A DNA stretch of 64,000 bases from Cristatella mucedo (GCA_009760855.2 WPIO01000061.1:1553501-1617500), one strand, 5' to 3'; shown: positions 1-12,789, numbered from the stretch's first letter. Numbers and translations: made by a program. Notes: generated from the sequence alone by a model not told the origin.

Positions 1-120
1 GTGTGTGTGTGTGTGTGTGTGTGTGCGCGTGCGTGCATGTGTGGGTATGTGTGCTTGCACATGGAGTGTGTGTGGGTGTCTGTGGGTGTGGGTACGTATG
101 CATGTGGGTGCCCGTGCGTG
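1..120. repeat. (GT)n microsatellite, imperfect
   Basis: Pure GT at 1-25, then degenerate GT/GC repeats to about 120. Confidence 0.9.
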
Positions 121-254
121 CGTGCATGTATGTGATCCTACCGATTTGCATTGCTACACGAGTGCAGTCAAACGAGAGTATGGTCACCTTCTTGGTCAGT
201 CGAGGCTGCTTGATTAGCATTTCGAAATGCTATGCTTTGCGAGCCTTCGGGCAG

Positions 255-561
255 TGGAAGTAGCATCGATTTCAACCTTCCTAGCAACAACTTACTCCAA
301 CAGTCTTGCTGCTGCCTGCTGGAGGACTTGCTGCCGAAGTCACTGCTAGCGGTCGAGCTAGCTAGACACTCGAGGCCGCTACAAAACGCCCGACCGTCAT
401 TTTTGCAGGACCTGTTCAGCTATCGAAGTAGCGAGGAAACGGACTGTGACACGCACGACCTACTTGACTGTGACTGCTTTCAGCCGGCCACCGGGGACAG
501 CAGCAACGGCAGAGCTGTGGAGCTGCAGCAACGAGCCTCCCTGCGCCGGTCTAAGAAGCCT
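255..561 (+). CDS. Candidate internal coding exon, gene unknown
   Basis: An acceptor (ccttcgggcag, exon from 255) and a strong donor (AAGCCT|GTGAGT) bound 102 open codons ending in phase 0. The product is polar with a Cys/Leu patch (NNLLQQSCCCLLEDLLPKSL) and an acidic segment (SSEETDCDTHDLLDCDCF), ending RASLRRSKKP. I do not recognise the family. The next candidate exon, at 4687, starts in phase 0 on the same strand, so the two could be adjacent exons separated by a 4.1 kb intron that holds a GT microsatellite and a LINE. Confidence 0.4.
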
Positions 562-569
562 GTGAGTGC

Positions 570-800
570 CGAGCGATCGAGGGCTTCCTTCATTGAGCTT
601 CTCATGCCTTGCTTAAGTTAGGGGCAAGATTGTGGTTTAGGGGGCAGTTGTCCGAATTGTGGCTCTATGCCAGTTATCATCTGTTCCCAGAATGCAGTGA
701 GTGGTATTCACGTAGCTCGATTTGCAGTAAGCGGCCCCAGATTTAAAGCAGCACGATTCTCTGCTCGTGCACTTTCGTGTGTATGCAGTGTGTGCGCGTG

Positions 801-852
<52 letters not shown>

Positions 853-2700
853 AGCGTGTGTGTGCGCGTACATGTTAATGCGCGGCGTTTATGATCTGCC
901 TTGACGCCACGCTGACGAAAGATGCGCCTCTGAAGACTGCCTGCCTCGGCGTAAGCCAAGCGTCACCGCCATAACTATGTCAGGCGGGCAGGCAGAGAGC
1001 AATGGAAGGCAATGAACTTGTCAATGCTACTATCGTTTTTTGCCTGCGTGAATATGTCCTGTAATTCCTCTGTGACCCATCGGTGCCCCCCCCCCCGTCG
1101 ATGCTCTCATCCCATCAAGAAATGCGTGATTTTAAGTCACTAATGTAGCAATATTTGTTGCCATTCAGCACAGCTGTGCTATTGAGGGATCGACACTTGT
1201 GGGGGACACTCTGCTTATGATGCACATGTGTCACTTGAGCTTTTAGCTGTATCTGTGACGGTTAACCTTCAAATGTTTGTAGATCTTAGCCTAGGAGGAG
1301 GAGCTCGAACTTCACGGCCCAGGTCACGTGGTTACGAGTAATTCTCTATTACCCACTGAAAGCGGGGTGATAGCCCAAAGGTCTTCTTCTTCTATGTACA
1401 TAATGCTGTGATATAAGCCGATCTTGAATTTACCTTTTTATTGTGTGCATCAAGCAATATGAAAGCCTTCGTACGTCTGTTCTATAACAATAGCCTGCAT
1501 GACTACAGAGGGCTGCTAACGTCCGCATCTGCTAATTTCTTATATACTCCAAGTGTGGCAGGCAGTTGAAATTCTCAGGATTATTAGCTTCAAGCTGTTT
1601 GTAAGGTTCAGATCAAAGCAGAAGTAAGTGTAATTGTCAGGTTAATGGTTGTTTTTAGTTAGTAGCATGCTTACCTAGAAGTGATTTTTATACCTGAATG
1701 GTTGTGCCGGTTTTAGCTAGATTGTACAATAGGCATCTTCGTGAAGATGCCTGGTTAACTGCTTTGAACACGTTAACTGATAATGGTTTTTGGATTCTTT
1801 TTTAATTTATTGTCATTATTTATTTTATTTAGTGTTAATTACTTATAGTCTTTCATTGACTCAACTCACTATACGTCATTTATTCACCAAAATGCATTGC
1901 TAATCATTGTCATGTGTTAGTTTTTCCAAAGTGCTTCCTTTGTTAAGTTCTATGTACAGTGGATGTGCTTGCACGTGCGAACTTTCCGAGTGACTAGTTG
2001 TTAATATTCAAGGGTGTGTTTGCTTTAGCGTTTTAGTTATGCCAAAATAAAGTTATAGCTACGATCCGAACCTTTAAGAATTTGTGAGAAGTTCCCAAAC
2101 ACACTACAAGATCTGGATTAAAGCTATAGCTATTTTTGGATGGGTTTCCTTAAAATTAGCATTGTGAAAGCATGGTTTAGCAGTACGGCTTCCCAGGTGG
2201 CAGCAAGCATCGATGGTCTATTTTGGTTCACCCTCTTCCCAAACCTAACCTTTCTTTATTTGCTGCACCTTTCACCAGATCTTAGTATATGGGAACATGC
2301 ATTACTTATTGCACTGTAAAGACATACGAAACCTACCGGCAAGTCTCCTCCCGTGATTTTCACTGAGAAGCAGCCGTGTAAACTACAATAACAGTAATGC
2401 ATCACCATCATTACTTCATTAAACCTTGAAGAACTGGTTAGTTGTCAAGTGTTTCAGTGCAGAACAGTGGCTCACGCCTGGTCTCATCAACTGTCGAAGA
2501 TGACTCTCTTTTTGTGCCCCTTTTCTGATCTTTTGTACTGTTGTTATTTATTGTTGCACCAGCACTGGTGGCTCAAATGTATGCTTTAACAATTGGTCGC
2601 TGCTGCATCGATCCGTACTTCTTGATATTGGCACAAAATCTGCTTCGTGGCTTAGGGTTTCAGCATCAAGTTAGGATAGTAATAGTAAGGATGCTGACAT
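570..2700. other. No gene seen (apart from the GT tract)
   Basis: AT-rich beyond 1.1 kb, many stops in every frame. It would be intron if the exons at 255 and 4687 belong together. Confidence 0.6.
780..868. repeat. (GT)n microsatellite
   Basis: About 90 bp, uninterrupted GT at roughly 812-846. Confidence 0.95.
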
Positions 2701-2707
2701 TTGTATA

Positions 2708-4180
2708 CTTATAGCACCTTTGGAGAGCTAATCTCTTTCTAGGCACTTTACATATGGTGGAAAGGAGCGTGTCAAATAGGTCTTGATAATAATCGCAGTG
2801 TGAGCACGCATAAGCACACAATCGAATGGACAATTTTAACGGATCGAGTAAATGCTGTGATGGGTAGGGGATTTTTTTAGCTTCTCTTTAAATGTCAAGT
2901 CTGGGGATGTCGGGACGTCAGTCAATACAGAGTTGCAATTGAGCGTACAAACTGAGGTCGCTGTCTCCAAAAGATTGGTCATGCTTCCTTTACAGCATAT
3001 GTAAAATAGCTAGAAATAGCTCAAGTACTCGGAGAGTGCTACTAAATATTATTATGATTATTATTATTATTTAAGACTGTTTAATGGTGCAATTAGTCTA
3101 CTTGAAACAGTCAAAAGAGCAAGTAATTCGACAGGAAGCCTGGTGAGGCGAGAAGTATTGCAGAGAGATCGGCCAGAGAAAGAAAATGAAGGGACCTAAA
3201 AATTGGACGACAGAAACTTGGAAGTCGATGCCGTGCTTGATGGGGAGCCAGTGCCGGTCGCTGAGAACTGATATAATGTGCTTCGACGTTGGCGACAGAC
3301 CAGCCTAGCAGTCGATTTTTTCACTAACCCTTAGAGTCGTACAGCACAAGCAATACGACCTGCAAGTTATAGAAGTCTTGATGGGATGTCACAAATTCAG
3401 GGATCAGCTTGACTGTGATGCTGCACAGGCCCAAATTTTTGAAATAGTTCGTAGCTGTAAATAGGCAGGCATGACTGTAGAGCTCATATGGTCATCAAAT
3501 GAAATGTCACTTTGGAGCAGGATACTTTGATCGTATACGATTTTCTACTGGAGATATGCTGGCTGAGCCCATTTTGAGGATTAGGCACTCCTATTTTGGA
3601 GTAACACGAGATTTTCCTGTAGTTATTAAATTCGTTTTATCGTCATTCAATTTGAGAAAGCTGGCCAAGTGTTAATGTCAGTCAGCACTTCATACTGCAA
3701 GAGAGTTGAGAGCTTGAGGTGCTGGAAGGCAGGGATGGGTCAAAGCACAGGTACAGCTGCGTGTCAACTGCTTGTAGATGAGAGCCTGCATAGTGCTGGG
3801 TGATTAAATGGGATAAGGGAGTATGAATCGTGAAAAATGGACAAAGTTCAGATCCCGGGCTTACGTCGCCAGCAGACTTCATCTCATGCAACTGAGAGAA
3901 AGTGAGATATTGTGATTAATAGTGTTAAAGATAGCCGGTATATCTAGTGTGGGGTTAGGCAGTATCGTCGCCATCATCGCTGCTGTTCAAAATGTCGTCG
4001 CTCACATGGAGAAGAGCAGTTTCAGTAGAGTTGTGTCGCTTGAATCCTGACTGAAATTTTTCGGTGATTCATTTTTGACAATGTATTCCACAAGCTACTC
4101 AGTGGCATTTTCGAGGATCATTGAACAAAAATGGAAGGATGGAGACTAGTCAGTAGTTCGCTAGGACCTCCTAATATAAT
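2708..4180 (-). mobile_element. LINE-A (CR1/L2-type) 5'-truncated copy
   Basis: The 3' tail at about 2708-2770 (minus-strand GTGCCTAGAAAGAGATTAGC, then a TATAAGT end) and RT traces upstream (about 3891-3682: SPGSELCPFFTIHTPLSHLI, DTQLYLCFDPSLP). Heavily decayed. It lies in the putative intron between the exons at 561 and 4687. Confidence 0.75.
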
Positions 4181-4686
4181 CCAGGCTTTTTTAAGCATTG
4201 ATCAAAAATAGGTCCGATTTGAAAGGCTTCGGGAAAAAACCTTTATCTTGTGAATCATTAAAATTCCAAGTTACGGCTGAGCTAAGCTTGTCGCCTACCA
4301 GTGAAAGCCAAAGAGGGCCTTGAGTGTGCCTCTGGACGTGAGGGCGTGAGAGACATCGAAGCGTGCTTTGCCTACCAGGTACACGCTCGACACTGCCCAC
4401 TGAAATGTTCAGCCATCGTGCAGTTTCCTTGAGGTGCATTGCTGCTTAGATGGCAACGTGCTTTTTATGCTCGTAAGTTGCCCAGATATCGATATTCATC
4501 TGATTATTTGCTAGCCGGCCAAAGTAACTGATTTGCTAGCTCAAGCTATCGATGTGTGCTTGATCGCGTCTCCAAACGTTACGTACAATGAGGACTACCA
4601 TTGAGCGCAGCGGGCCTTGTGGTAGGTTTAGCCGTTTGGCAGCTAACTGCTTTTGCAGCCGACGTCGCCCCGTTCTCCTGCTATAG

Positions 4687-4872
4687 GTGGATCTTAGCTC
4701 AAGCGACGTGAAGTCGTGGCAGCACGTTCCTAGCTCGGACATTGATGCTTCCATTGACGACAAGCTTCTGCGAGCGGCAGCAGACCTTGTTACGTTCGTC
4801 TTTGTCAACAAGCAATCTCAGGCTCCCGAGAATGACGTGTTGTCAGAAGAAAAATGTTGCTCATCTTTGTAA
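4687..4872 (+). CDS. Candidate terminal coding exon, gene unknown
   Basis: A pyrimidine-rich acceptor (cgttctcctgctatag) precedes 61 codons beginning VDLSSSDVKSWQHVPSSDID and ending SEEKCCSSL, then TAA. AATAAA lies at 4879-4884, only 6 nt after the stop. A predicted helix (DDKLLRAAADLVTFVFV) sits mid-exon. It is compatible in phase with the exon ending at 561. The family is not recognised; a chance open frame remains possible. Confidence 0.4.
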   Translation: MDLSSSDVKSWQHVPSSDIDASIDDKLLRAAADLVTFVFVNKQSQAPENDVLSEEKCCSSL

Positions 4873-4878
4873 AAATGA

Positions 4879-4884
4879 AATAAA
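4879..4884 (+). terminator. Poly(A) signal AATAAA
   Basis: Canonical hexamer immediately after the candidate terminal exon's TAA. It would give a very short 3' UTR. Confidence 0.4.
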
Positions 4885-4889
4885 TAGTC

Positions 4890-5860
4890 ACACACTCCCG
4901 GCCCGGTGCTGCTACCTTTATCTTATGCTGGAAAAGCCAGCCGATGAAAGCTTGCGTGCCGGCAGCTTGCAGGCTTGTGCGCGAGGCAGACAAAAAGTAA
5001 AGTGCTGATCTTGTTTTCAAGTAGCGGCTTGAATGAGCTCCTGCATCTGCTGGATTTTATTATTATTATTGCTTGACCTGTGTAAGTAAGCTAGTGAAGG
5101 CAGTAAAATTGTGAATGATGCAAAAGACGAACCGTTCTCTGGCCAGACGATGTGCCCACTTGCTATTTGCAATGGCCCGATCAGAAGGGTGGAGCATGTT
5201 TCGGCACGTGGATTCATTCATTCCCTGCCCAGCAGGCCAGGGAATTCGAGCTAATGCCTTCAACTAGCAAGAGCATGTTGTTAATGCATACCCCTAGGGC
5301 ATTTGCCCGACAAACTAAAGGCTGGTTAACTAAAGATTCACGACCTAAATGCACAACTTTTGTTCGGTGCCAAGGTAGCCAAAGTGACCAATCGTACATA
5401 TAAGGATTGCTGAGAAAATTGTGCACGTTACCACTAACCATTTGAGATGGATACACGAGAAAAATTAAAAAGTACTTCACATCAAAATCCTTATAATGGC
5501 TTCATGCAGGATATATCCAAGATTAAGACTATCCTTAGCACATTGACCTCTTACATATCCAGCGTGCTATAATACTGTCTTTTCTTCTACTGGTTTAACC
5601 TTCCCATGCGCAAAGATAAAATCTGTCATAGCTCGCTTAGATATGTAGCACTTTGCTGGCCTTGGCTGAATTTTAGCGCGAACAAGAGCTGTTCGGAGGC
5701 GAGCTAGAACTCCTTTGTCCTGGAGCAGTGAGCCAGAGAGGAGCGTCAGCGCGGTTAGAGAGCAAGAGCTTAAGAGCAAGCCAGGAAGCTGAGACCGGCG
5801 GTGGCGATTCGGCCTTTAGAATTGGTCCGATACCCGCGGAAGCTGCTGATTGATGTTGGC
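4890..5860. other. No gene recognised
   Basis: Unique sequence with short frames only; no splice-bounded exon convincing enough to list. Confidence 0.5.
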
Positions 5861-5867
5861 TAGCCTG

Positions 5868-6745
5868 TCAACCTCCGCCTTCACTCGGTCCAAGAAAGAA
5901 TCGTCTGGAACCCATTCGCCATTCAAGCTGGACAGAGGGGACATTCCAGTGGCCTAGTGCCGGTATTAGTTCCTTACAGTAATGGGCCATGGTGTCGGGC
6001 CCAATACCACTAAGCTCTTGCCCCATTGTCTCAGCCAAGTATTTAAGAGTCGAGCGACGCTCGCTCTGGGTCTTTTTGTCTGTGGTCTCTTTAGTCTTTG
6101 GTCCGGCTTCGACGCCGCCGCACTCGTTTCTCTGAAAGCGAGGGAGGAGGGCGGGCTGTTCGCCAGCGATTGACGGAACAGGACGAGACAGCGCGCTAGG
6201 AGGATTCGGTGGACTCCACCGAATACGGTCGTATCGCGCCCGAGCTGGCATTTTGTGTTTCTTTCGTGTTTTGTGTGTGCGCGCTAGCACGTGGTCTCGG
6301 CATAGGGATTTGCCGGTGCGAGCTAGACGTAGTTGGCGTGTTCGGGGTATTCCCTCGGCACAGGTGGGAACGGATTCCTAGTTCACCGGTTAGGGTTTAG
6401 GGTCCGGGTCGCGCTTAGTGTTGAGGAGTATTCCCTCCGCAAGAGTGTTGGTGTAGCTGAGAACGTGCGAGGAGTGTGGAGATAAAGCTGAACTAGACGC
6501 GCAGCGACTTTGTGCGCTTGCGAATAAAGTTCAGTAAAATCCCAAATTTGTGTGTCTCGCTTTCCAATTCACGCCGCGGACTCACGACCCCCTTTAGTAA
6601 CGGTAAGCAGGTCAGCGCCAGAAACGCTCGTTTCGTGGCGGCCAGCTTATTGCGCGTAGGCGCGCACCGAACGGCATTAGGCGATAGGCTACGCCGCTAG
6701 GTAAGCGGCAGGTCAAGCTTACCCCGCCGAGCCTTCGGCGTTACA
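5868..6745. other. GC-rich element with hairpins, unidentified
   Basis: GC-rich relative to its surroundings. It contains a 10-bp/1-nt hairpin at 6204-6224 (ATTCGGTGGA/TCCACCGAAT), GAATAAAG near 6522 on the plus strand and a CGCCGA-GCCT-TCGGCG hairpin at 6725-6740. The minus strand shows protein-like stretches (RVKAEVDRLANINQQLPRV near 5890-5840; ALGHWNVPSVQLEW near 5970-5930) in different frames. It could be a solo-LTR-like piece plus gag-like debris, or a CpG promoter with a pseudogene. Confidence 0.3.
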
Positions 6746-7039
6746 GATATAGTTAGGGCAGCTAAATTGATTCACCGACTTATAAAGTCGCTTCGACTGT
6801 GGTAATTTCCTTTATTCGTACTTCCATGTCTGTGCACTTAACGTACCCAGTACCCAGTGTACCACTGTGCAGCTCTATCTTTAACGGAGTACCTGCGATA
6901 TTACAAAACTTCTCACTGATCTCTGCTCCACATCCAGCGTCGTATCGGTTGTACAGTTTCCTCAGCGGCCAGGCGTCAACTTCCCGCGATTGCACGAGCC
7001 TAACTGTTTAAACTTGTTCCTCTTTCGGCGTGTATCTCC

Positions 7040-8525
7040 GTCTGTAACTCCACAAAGTCATAAAGACCATGTGGGTGTTACGCAGGAGAGTTTTGTATAG
7101 CGCACTCACAGCCTAAGCGGATTCGGTACGCATTCGGTTGCCAACAGACTTCGTCTCACGCAGCAAAGAGAAAGTGGGAAGCATAGCAGAGTCAGGAGAG
7201 CAGTTGAGGTAGTGAGTAGCATGGAAGTAGCAGCTCAGGACCACTGAAAAGCATGAGCCATAGTCGGCAGCAGGAGAGTAGTTGTCGTTGAGTAACAATT
7301 GTGGAGGCGAGTTCCACAGCCAAGGACCTGCAGAGCTAAAGCTTCTGTCGCCAACGATCTTTAAGCGGAGAAATGGAACAGCTAATTTATGGTCCACACA
7401 GGACCTGAGGGCGCGAAGAGGCTGAAACTGGTGCAGCAGTTCGGCTAGGTACGAAGGAGCCAAGCCGTGGCGGGCCTTGTGGGTCAGCGTAAGAACTTTG
7501 CTCCGTATCCTTTGCTCAACCGGCAACCATCCAAGCTCTTTCAGCAGAGGTGACACGCGCTCAAACCGCTGGCACTTGAAGACTAGCCTTGCAGCCATAT
7601 TCAAAGTCTGCTGCAGTGGCCTAGTAGCTTTCTTTGGCAGCTTAGCCAAAAGGGACTTGCAATAATCAAGCCGTGACAGAACTAAGGAGCTAGTTAAATT
7701 TTTTACAAGCCACTGTGGGAGACAGCTCTTAATCTTGGACAGGGATCGGATGTGATGGCTAGCTGCAGAAGCAGTCTTCTGAATGAAGCTTTTAAAATTG
7801 AGGCAGTTGTCGAAAACGACACCCAAATTTCAAGCACGCGGTGCTGGTCGCACAACAGCATCACGTATTAGAATAGCAAAGACTTTTAATCCAGCCAAAC
7901 GCTTAGGGTGTCCTATGAGCGGCAGTTTGGTTTTATCACCATTTAATTTCAAGAAGTTTTCCGACATCCAGGATCGAATATCGGCAAGACAAGCATTCAG
8001 TTTCTCAGTTGCCGCAGCAGATTCCGACGGTTTGAGTGACAAATACAACTGAGTATCGTCAGAAAAGAAGTGATATCCTATTCCATGGACCTTAATCACT
8101 TTACCCAGAGGTTGTGTATAAATGGAGAACACCAAGGAACCGGGTACAGACCCTTGAGGGACTCCACGGGTGACCCTTCTCGCGTGTGAGACCTGACCCT
8201 CACACGACACGGATTGAACACGATCAGACAAGTACGATTTAAACCACGCCAGTGCTTTGTCTGCCAGACCGATCGTTGTTGTTAATCGTTCGAGCAGAAC
8301 CTCGTGATCAATGGTGTTGAAGGCAGCAGACAGATCTAGCAGAGCTAGGGCAGTGACATTCCTGCCGTCGTTGCCACGTAGAATGTCATTGTTAACACGG
8401 AGGAGAACAGTTTCAGTGGAGTGCTGCCTCTTGAACCACGATTGAAATGATTCTGATATTCCATTATTTTCAATATGTTCAACCAGCTGCTTAGTAACAA
8501 TTTTTTCAAGAATTTTTGATAAGAA
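7040..8525 (-). mobile_element. LINE-B (CR1/L2-type non-LTR retrotransposon), RT and 3' end
   Basis: Minus-strand RT pieces are readable. The catalytic palm carries [10 protein letters not shown] (the usual YADD is here FSDD) after GVPQGSVPGSLVFSIYTQPL. The thumb/C-terminal region has SRLDYCKSLLAKLP, LLKELGWLPVEQRIRSKVLT and LAPSYLAELL. Frames break near 7826 and 8231, so it is dead. The 3' end carries the family signature (TCTCCTGCGTAACACC and ACAGACGGAGATAC on the minus strand). It abuts a plus-strand LINE-A end at about 8526. Confidence 0.85.
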
Positions 8526-9046
8526 ACTAAAAACACATCTATTTATGACAGCATTTAGTGGGTCCCTGCGATTCGTTTTTTATGTGTGCTGACACTGTGC
8601 ATGCCTGCATGCTGCCACTAACCTTACTTGCATGCTGAACCTGTGCATGTCACCCCTAACCATGTTATTCTTGTTTATTGAGCATGCTACCTGTAAGCTT
8701 GAGTTATCGTCGAGAACAGCACAGAACGCTAGCCGACGAGCAACACCACCTTTTTATTTCACCTACACACGGAGCAGGGCGCAGCACGACTCTATTCGCC
8801 CATCGGAGTCCCCGACTTCCTTGTCATAACAATCACCAATAGCACGTCCCGACTGCCTACCACATTGAGTGTCACAGCCCAATCGTACAACGATCTGGGG
8901 CAGTGTCCTCAATTAAATGAAACCACACTACCACTAACCATTCGATCGTATTTCCTTTGCAGCAAATGTAAAGCGCCTAGAAAGAGATTTAGTTCTCTGA
9001 GGGCGCTATTTCAAAGGTATTATTACCGTTATTACTACTTGGAAAC
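8526..9046 (+). mobile_element. LINE-A 3' UTR and tail
   Basis: Plus-strand end of LINE-A: a 'GACAGCATTTAGTGGGTCCC' block, a long 3' UTR, AAAGCGCCTAGAAAGAGA, GGGCGCTAT and an (ATT)-rich end. Same layout as 33225-33876. Confidence 0.8.
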
Positions 9047-9049
9047 TTC

Positions 9050-10835
9050 TGTCGTCGTCCAACTTGAAATGCTGTAAATCTGGAGTCCTTCGATGAAACT
9101 AAATGAAAAGTTAAGTTCCAAAAAACAAATACTGTTATATACTTAAAAGGAACGGTATTAGCGACAAAGTAAGCAGCCTTAGGCGATGTGGCCAAGGCAG
9201 AGATTTTAATACCTTGGATGGAGACAATCAAGCTGTATCCTAAAAAACACAAAAAAGCCTCACAGCTTGACAGTTTGTGTAGCAAAAAAACGAGACTATT
9301 TCTGCGAAGTTTATAAAAACTATGGTGGCTTAGGTCTCCTTTATAAAATCCCTTGATATTTTTCAAAGCCGAGGCCATCGAGAGGTTTGCAATCGCTGGC
9401 TGCTCTAACTACTGCGAGTGACGTGATGTAATGTAATTCCAGCTGAAGTTGAGTACGTTAGTCTGATGTCTGGGTACAGGGGAGCTAGTTTGATAACCTC
9501 TAATTCCAGAAGTTCCGATTTATAACATTAAAGAATATTTTAAAGTGCACTAATGTAACCATTTATTTGAAAATGCAAAATGAGACACGGCAGTCTGTTG
9601 TCGGTCGAAAAAACAGTAATATTTAGCATCAAGCCGGAAAATGTATCACACTTCTGTTTCAGTTTGGAGAGAAGCTTAACCTTACTGTGATGAGAACCCT
9701 CTCTCATTGGACAGCCTTCTCACTCTTACGATTAGCATCGCAGCACCGATTAATCCTAGAATGCACTTACAATGGACAAGCTATTTTGAAGGGGTTCTGT
9801 GGGCAGGCTTGCGTGAGCTGCACCCGCTAGGTAAATTTGAGTTAGCAAGCCTCGTTTACAATTGGTTAGTCAAATAATGTACTGGCGAGGCTGTGTTCCA
9901 ACAGCAGCATAGTTTTTGCTGGTAATCTCAGATTCGCTTTTGTTCAATCTTTATTTTCTGATGCATGCGAAATGCATGCAGCAATTTGCGAGAGGACTTA
10001 TCAATATTTACTTTGGTATATATGATTACGCCATCCTCCCTCATGTTATTAATGGGGTTCTAATCAACTAACCCTCTATGTCAACTAATGTGCTTGCTCA
10101 TACTTGTTTAAGCGTAGCATTTTAATTGTCAATAAACCTGTGTTATTGCCTGTGTTGCCAAAAGTTGTAAACCATCCGAATGATCTCAAATTCGGATGGT
10201 TCTAAAATTCCTCAAAGGGGGTGACGAAAGCGAATAATTATCACTATTCCTTTGCAACACTGGTTGTAATTTTTGTCCATCGCCGACGCTCATCATTATG
10301 TTACATTTACTTGGCACTGAGGTATCCCTGCTTAAGATATCCTTCAAATTTTTCATATGGCATAGACCAACTTATGAACCAGAAATATATCTTACAGGAC
10401 ACTTTTAGTCGTGAAGCACTTTCTTAAGAAGCACAAAGTACAAGCAACGATCGTGTGGTAGGTTAGAGGATGAAGTGTGTTGAAGAAGATAACGTACGTA
10501 TAAATTAAACACTCGACTTTACACTACTCTGTGCGGTCGCGGTTTCTTCTCCACTTTTTCCAAGCACCCGATGTCTGTACGGACTTATAGATGCGACAGT
10601 GGCGCCTCTTATTCGTCCTGTCTCTACCATATCTAGTAAGTGCATTGCTGACATAACTATTTAATCCATACAATTGAACAGTTATCTCCAAACTTATTTA
10701 GCTCTATACTATAAGATCTCGAAAGCATGGGCCGTAAGAATCTTGCTTGCAGATAGCTCGAAACTGAGAAAATAACCTTTTACGAGTGTCTGTTTTTCCC
10801 ACCACTGAAATTAGGGTACAGCCTCTCTACTAGTT
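9050..10835. other. No gene recognised
   Basis: AT-rich; the only structure noted is the hairpin at 10170-10201. Confidence 0.6.
10170..10201. repeat. Perfect 12-bp inverted repeat (hairpin)
   Basis: Arms AACCATCCGAAT (10170-10181) and ATTCGGATGGTT (10190-10201) around an 8-nt loop. Confidence 0.85.
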
Positions 10836-10839
10836 CTCC

Positions 10840-11262
10840 ACTATTTATCAGCTTCGCTCGGCACACATTTTCACTAGTCTTTTTACAAGTTCACCGAACC
10901 TATCAGAACTACTTCCTAATGGAGCCAGGCATCCATCGTACCACTCGCTCTTCTGACTCTAGTCGTTTAGTTCGACGAACCTCGAACCAATCTCAAATCA
11001 TTTGGAGACCGTGCTTTTAGCTCGTATGCTCGCAAAGCCTGAAAGTCACTCCCGACTGACTTTACGAAACCCCAAACTTGATATTTAAAAATAAGCTAAC
11101 AACGGACCTGTTCTGCACAGAACTTGCCGGCTCTTAATGAATGACCTTGCTGTGCTTGTGCGTGATAACAGTGTGCATTATATCACTGACCATATATTGT
11201 TCCCTGAAAGTACACCTGAAGTGCCTTGAGATCTAGTTCTCAATCTTTATATTATTCTAAGA
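10840..11262 (+). mobile_element. LINE-A C-terminal fragment and 3' UTR
   Basis: Weak plus-strand traces of the ORF2 end (GGAGACCGTGCTTTTAGCTC; AAAGCCTGAAAGTCACTCCC) and the tail (GTGCCTTGAGATCTAGTTCT). Strongly diverged. Confidence 0.55.
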
Positions 11263-11264
11263 CA

Positions 11265-12700
11265 GAAGCTGCAACTCATCGACAGCAGTCCACCAACGAC
11301 ATGTGATCTTACCGTAAGCCGGCGGCTTACGTAGTGCCCGACGTCCTGAAGATGCAGTGTATCGCACTAGAAAGAAAGGAGGCCGCATGTCGCTATCAGG
11401 AGTTGAGCCAAGACTCCTGAAAGAAGAGGCCGTACGAGCCCATCGTCACCGACACGCAGGTCGAACGAAGAGTAGCAGTTGCCTGGCCTCTGGAGTTGAG
11501 CACATTACCCTGTAACTCTTACGTTCGAATCGCTCACCGATTCTTTCTTCCATCCGAAAAATGCTCTGGCAGGGCACGTGGTCAGCCGATCGCAGCCTAG
11601 GCAGTCGCAGCTAGCTGGTGGTTCGCACAAGAAAAACGACGAGGCTCTCAATGGCCGTCCAGCCATACTTGGCAGCAGCTGTGCAGTTTTTTTAATCTGC
11701 ACCACTAACCTCGGCCAGCGGCCGGCCAAAGGTCGGATGAAAGCCCGGCGAAGCGGCGAGCAGCACTTGGTGCAGACACCGACAAGTGGCATCGCTTTTG
11801 TAACGGTTCGACTTAGCAGTCGATAGCATCGACGTCATGTCAAACGCACGCAAACCACAAATACCACGTAGGTCCTCTATCACGTGGCGAGCACGGCTCA
11901 ACTAGTAGGCGCGTGCCACACGGAAACTGCAGTATGCATGCTGCTTGCTAGCCACGAACGACGGGACGCGCAGCTATGCGCAGCTGCGGCTCGTGGCAGG
12001 TCACTCCTCTTGTGGAGCAGCGTGCACGGTCAGATGTGCTTTCTGGTTGGTGCCGACTTCATGGCAGGACACATCGAGATTGCCGAGGCTGCACGAAAAA
12101 GAGACCGGTTCTGCATTGGATGTCTGCATTAGATGCCAGAGGCCAAGTTTTGACTTCCGAGCATAACAAGACACTGCTCTTCGGGTTAAAGGCACCGCTA
12201 GCTAACGGAAGTGTACGTAGTTATGCCCCTGCCTCGGCCAGCATTAGTTAGGCAGCAGCAGATGTAGTCTCCGACCAGCTGCAAGGACTGGTTGCAGCTT
12301 GAAGCCCAAGTGCCCATTTGCGATTAAAAATATATGCATACACTCAGGCAGTACACTAGGATTCAACTACGACAAGAAAGTGGCCACTTAAAAGCAAAGC
12401 AGTGAGTCTTGTGCTGAGAGTCTCGACGGCTAAATCTATGTAGCAATGGCCCGGTAAATCAGATAATGCAGGTTCACCTCCACTCCTATATCAGTCAATG
12501 GAAATACAGTCTAACATCTATTATCATTGTGTATTATTATTCCCTGATAACTAAGCCTATCACACAAACTACGGGCTTCATGAATACAAATACATAATGG
12601 CACAGCAGACATGCATCGGACTGCATAGCGATCCTGATCGACTAGGTCTTTGGTTTGGAATCCTCCAACTCTTTCAATCCAGCTGCTTGCACCAATAAGA
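11265..12700. other. Moderately GC-rich stretch, nothing identified
   Basis: 11.3-12.25 kb has overlapping open frames on both strands (about 60-95 codons) but no recognisable motif or clear splice signals. Confidence 0.5.
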
Positions 12701-12705
12701 TGTAA

Positions 12706-12789
12706 TGTAATAATAATAATGCACTTGATAAAGCGCCCTCAGAGAACTCAATCTCTTTCTAAGCGCTTTATACAATGTAATGTAATACA
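12706..12789 (-). mobile_element. LINE-A 3' tail
   Basis: (AAT)n followed by GCGCCCTCAGAGAACTCAAT and TTTCTAAGCGCTTTA on the plus strand: the LINE-A hairpin tail in reverse. Confidence 0.7.
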
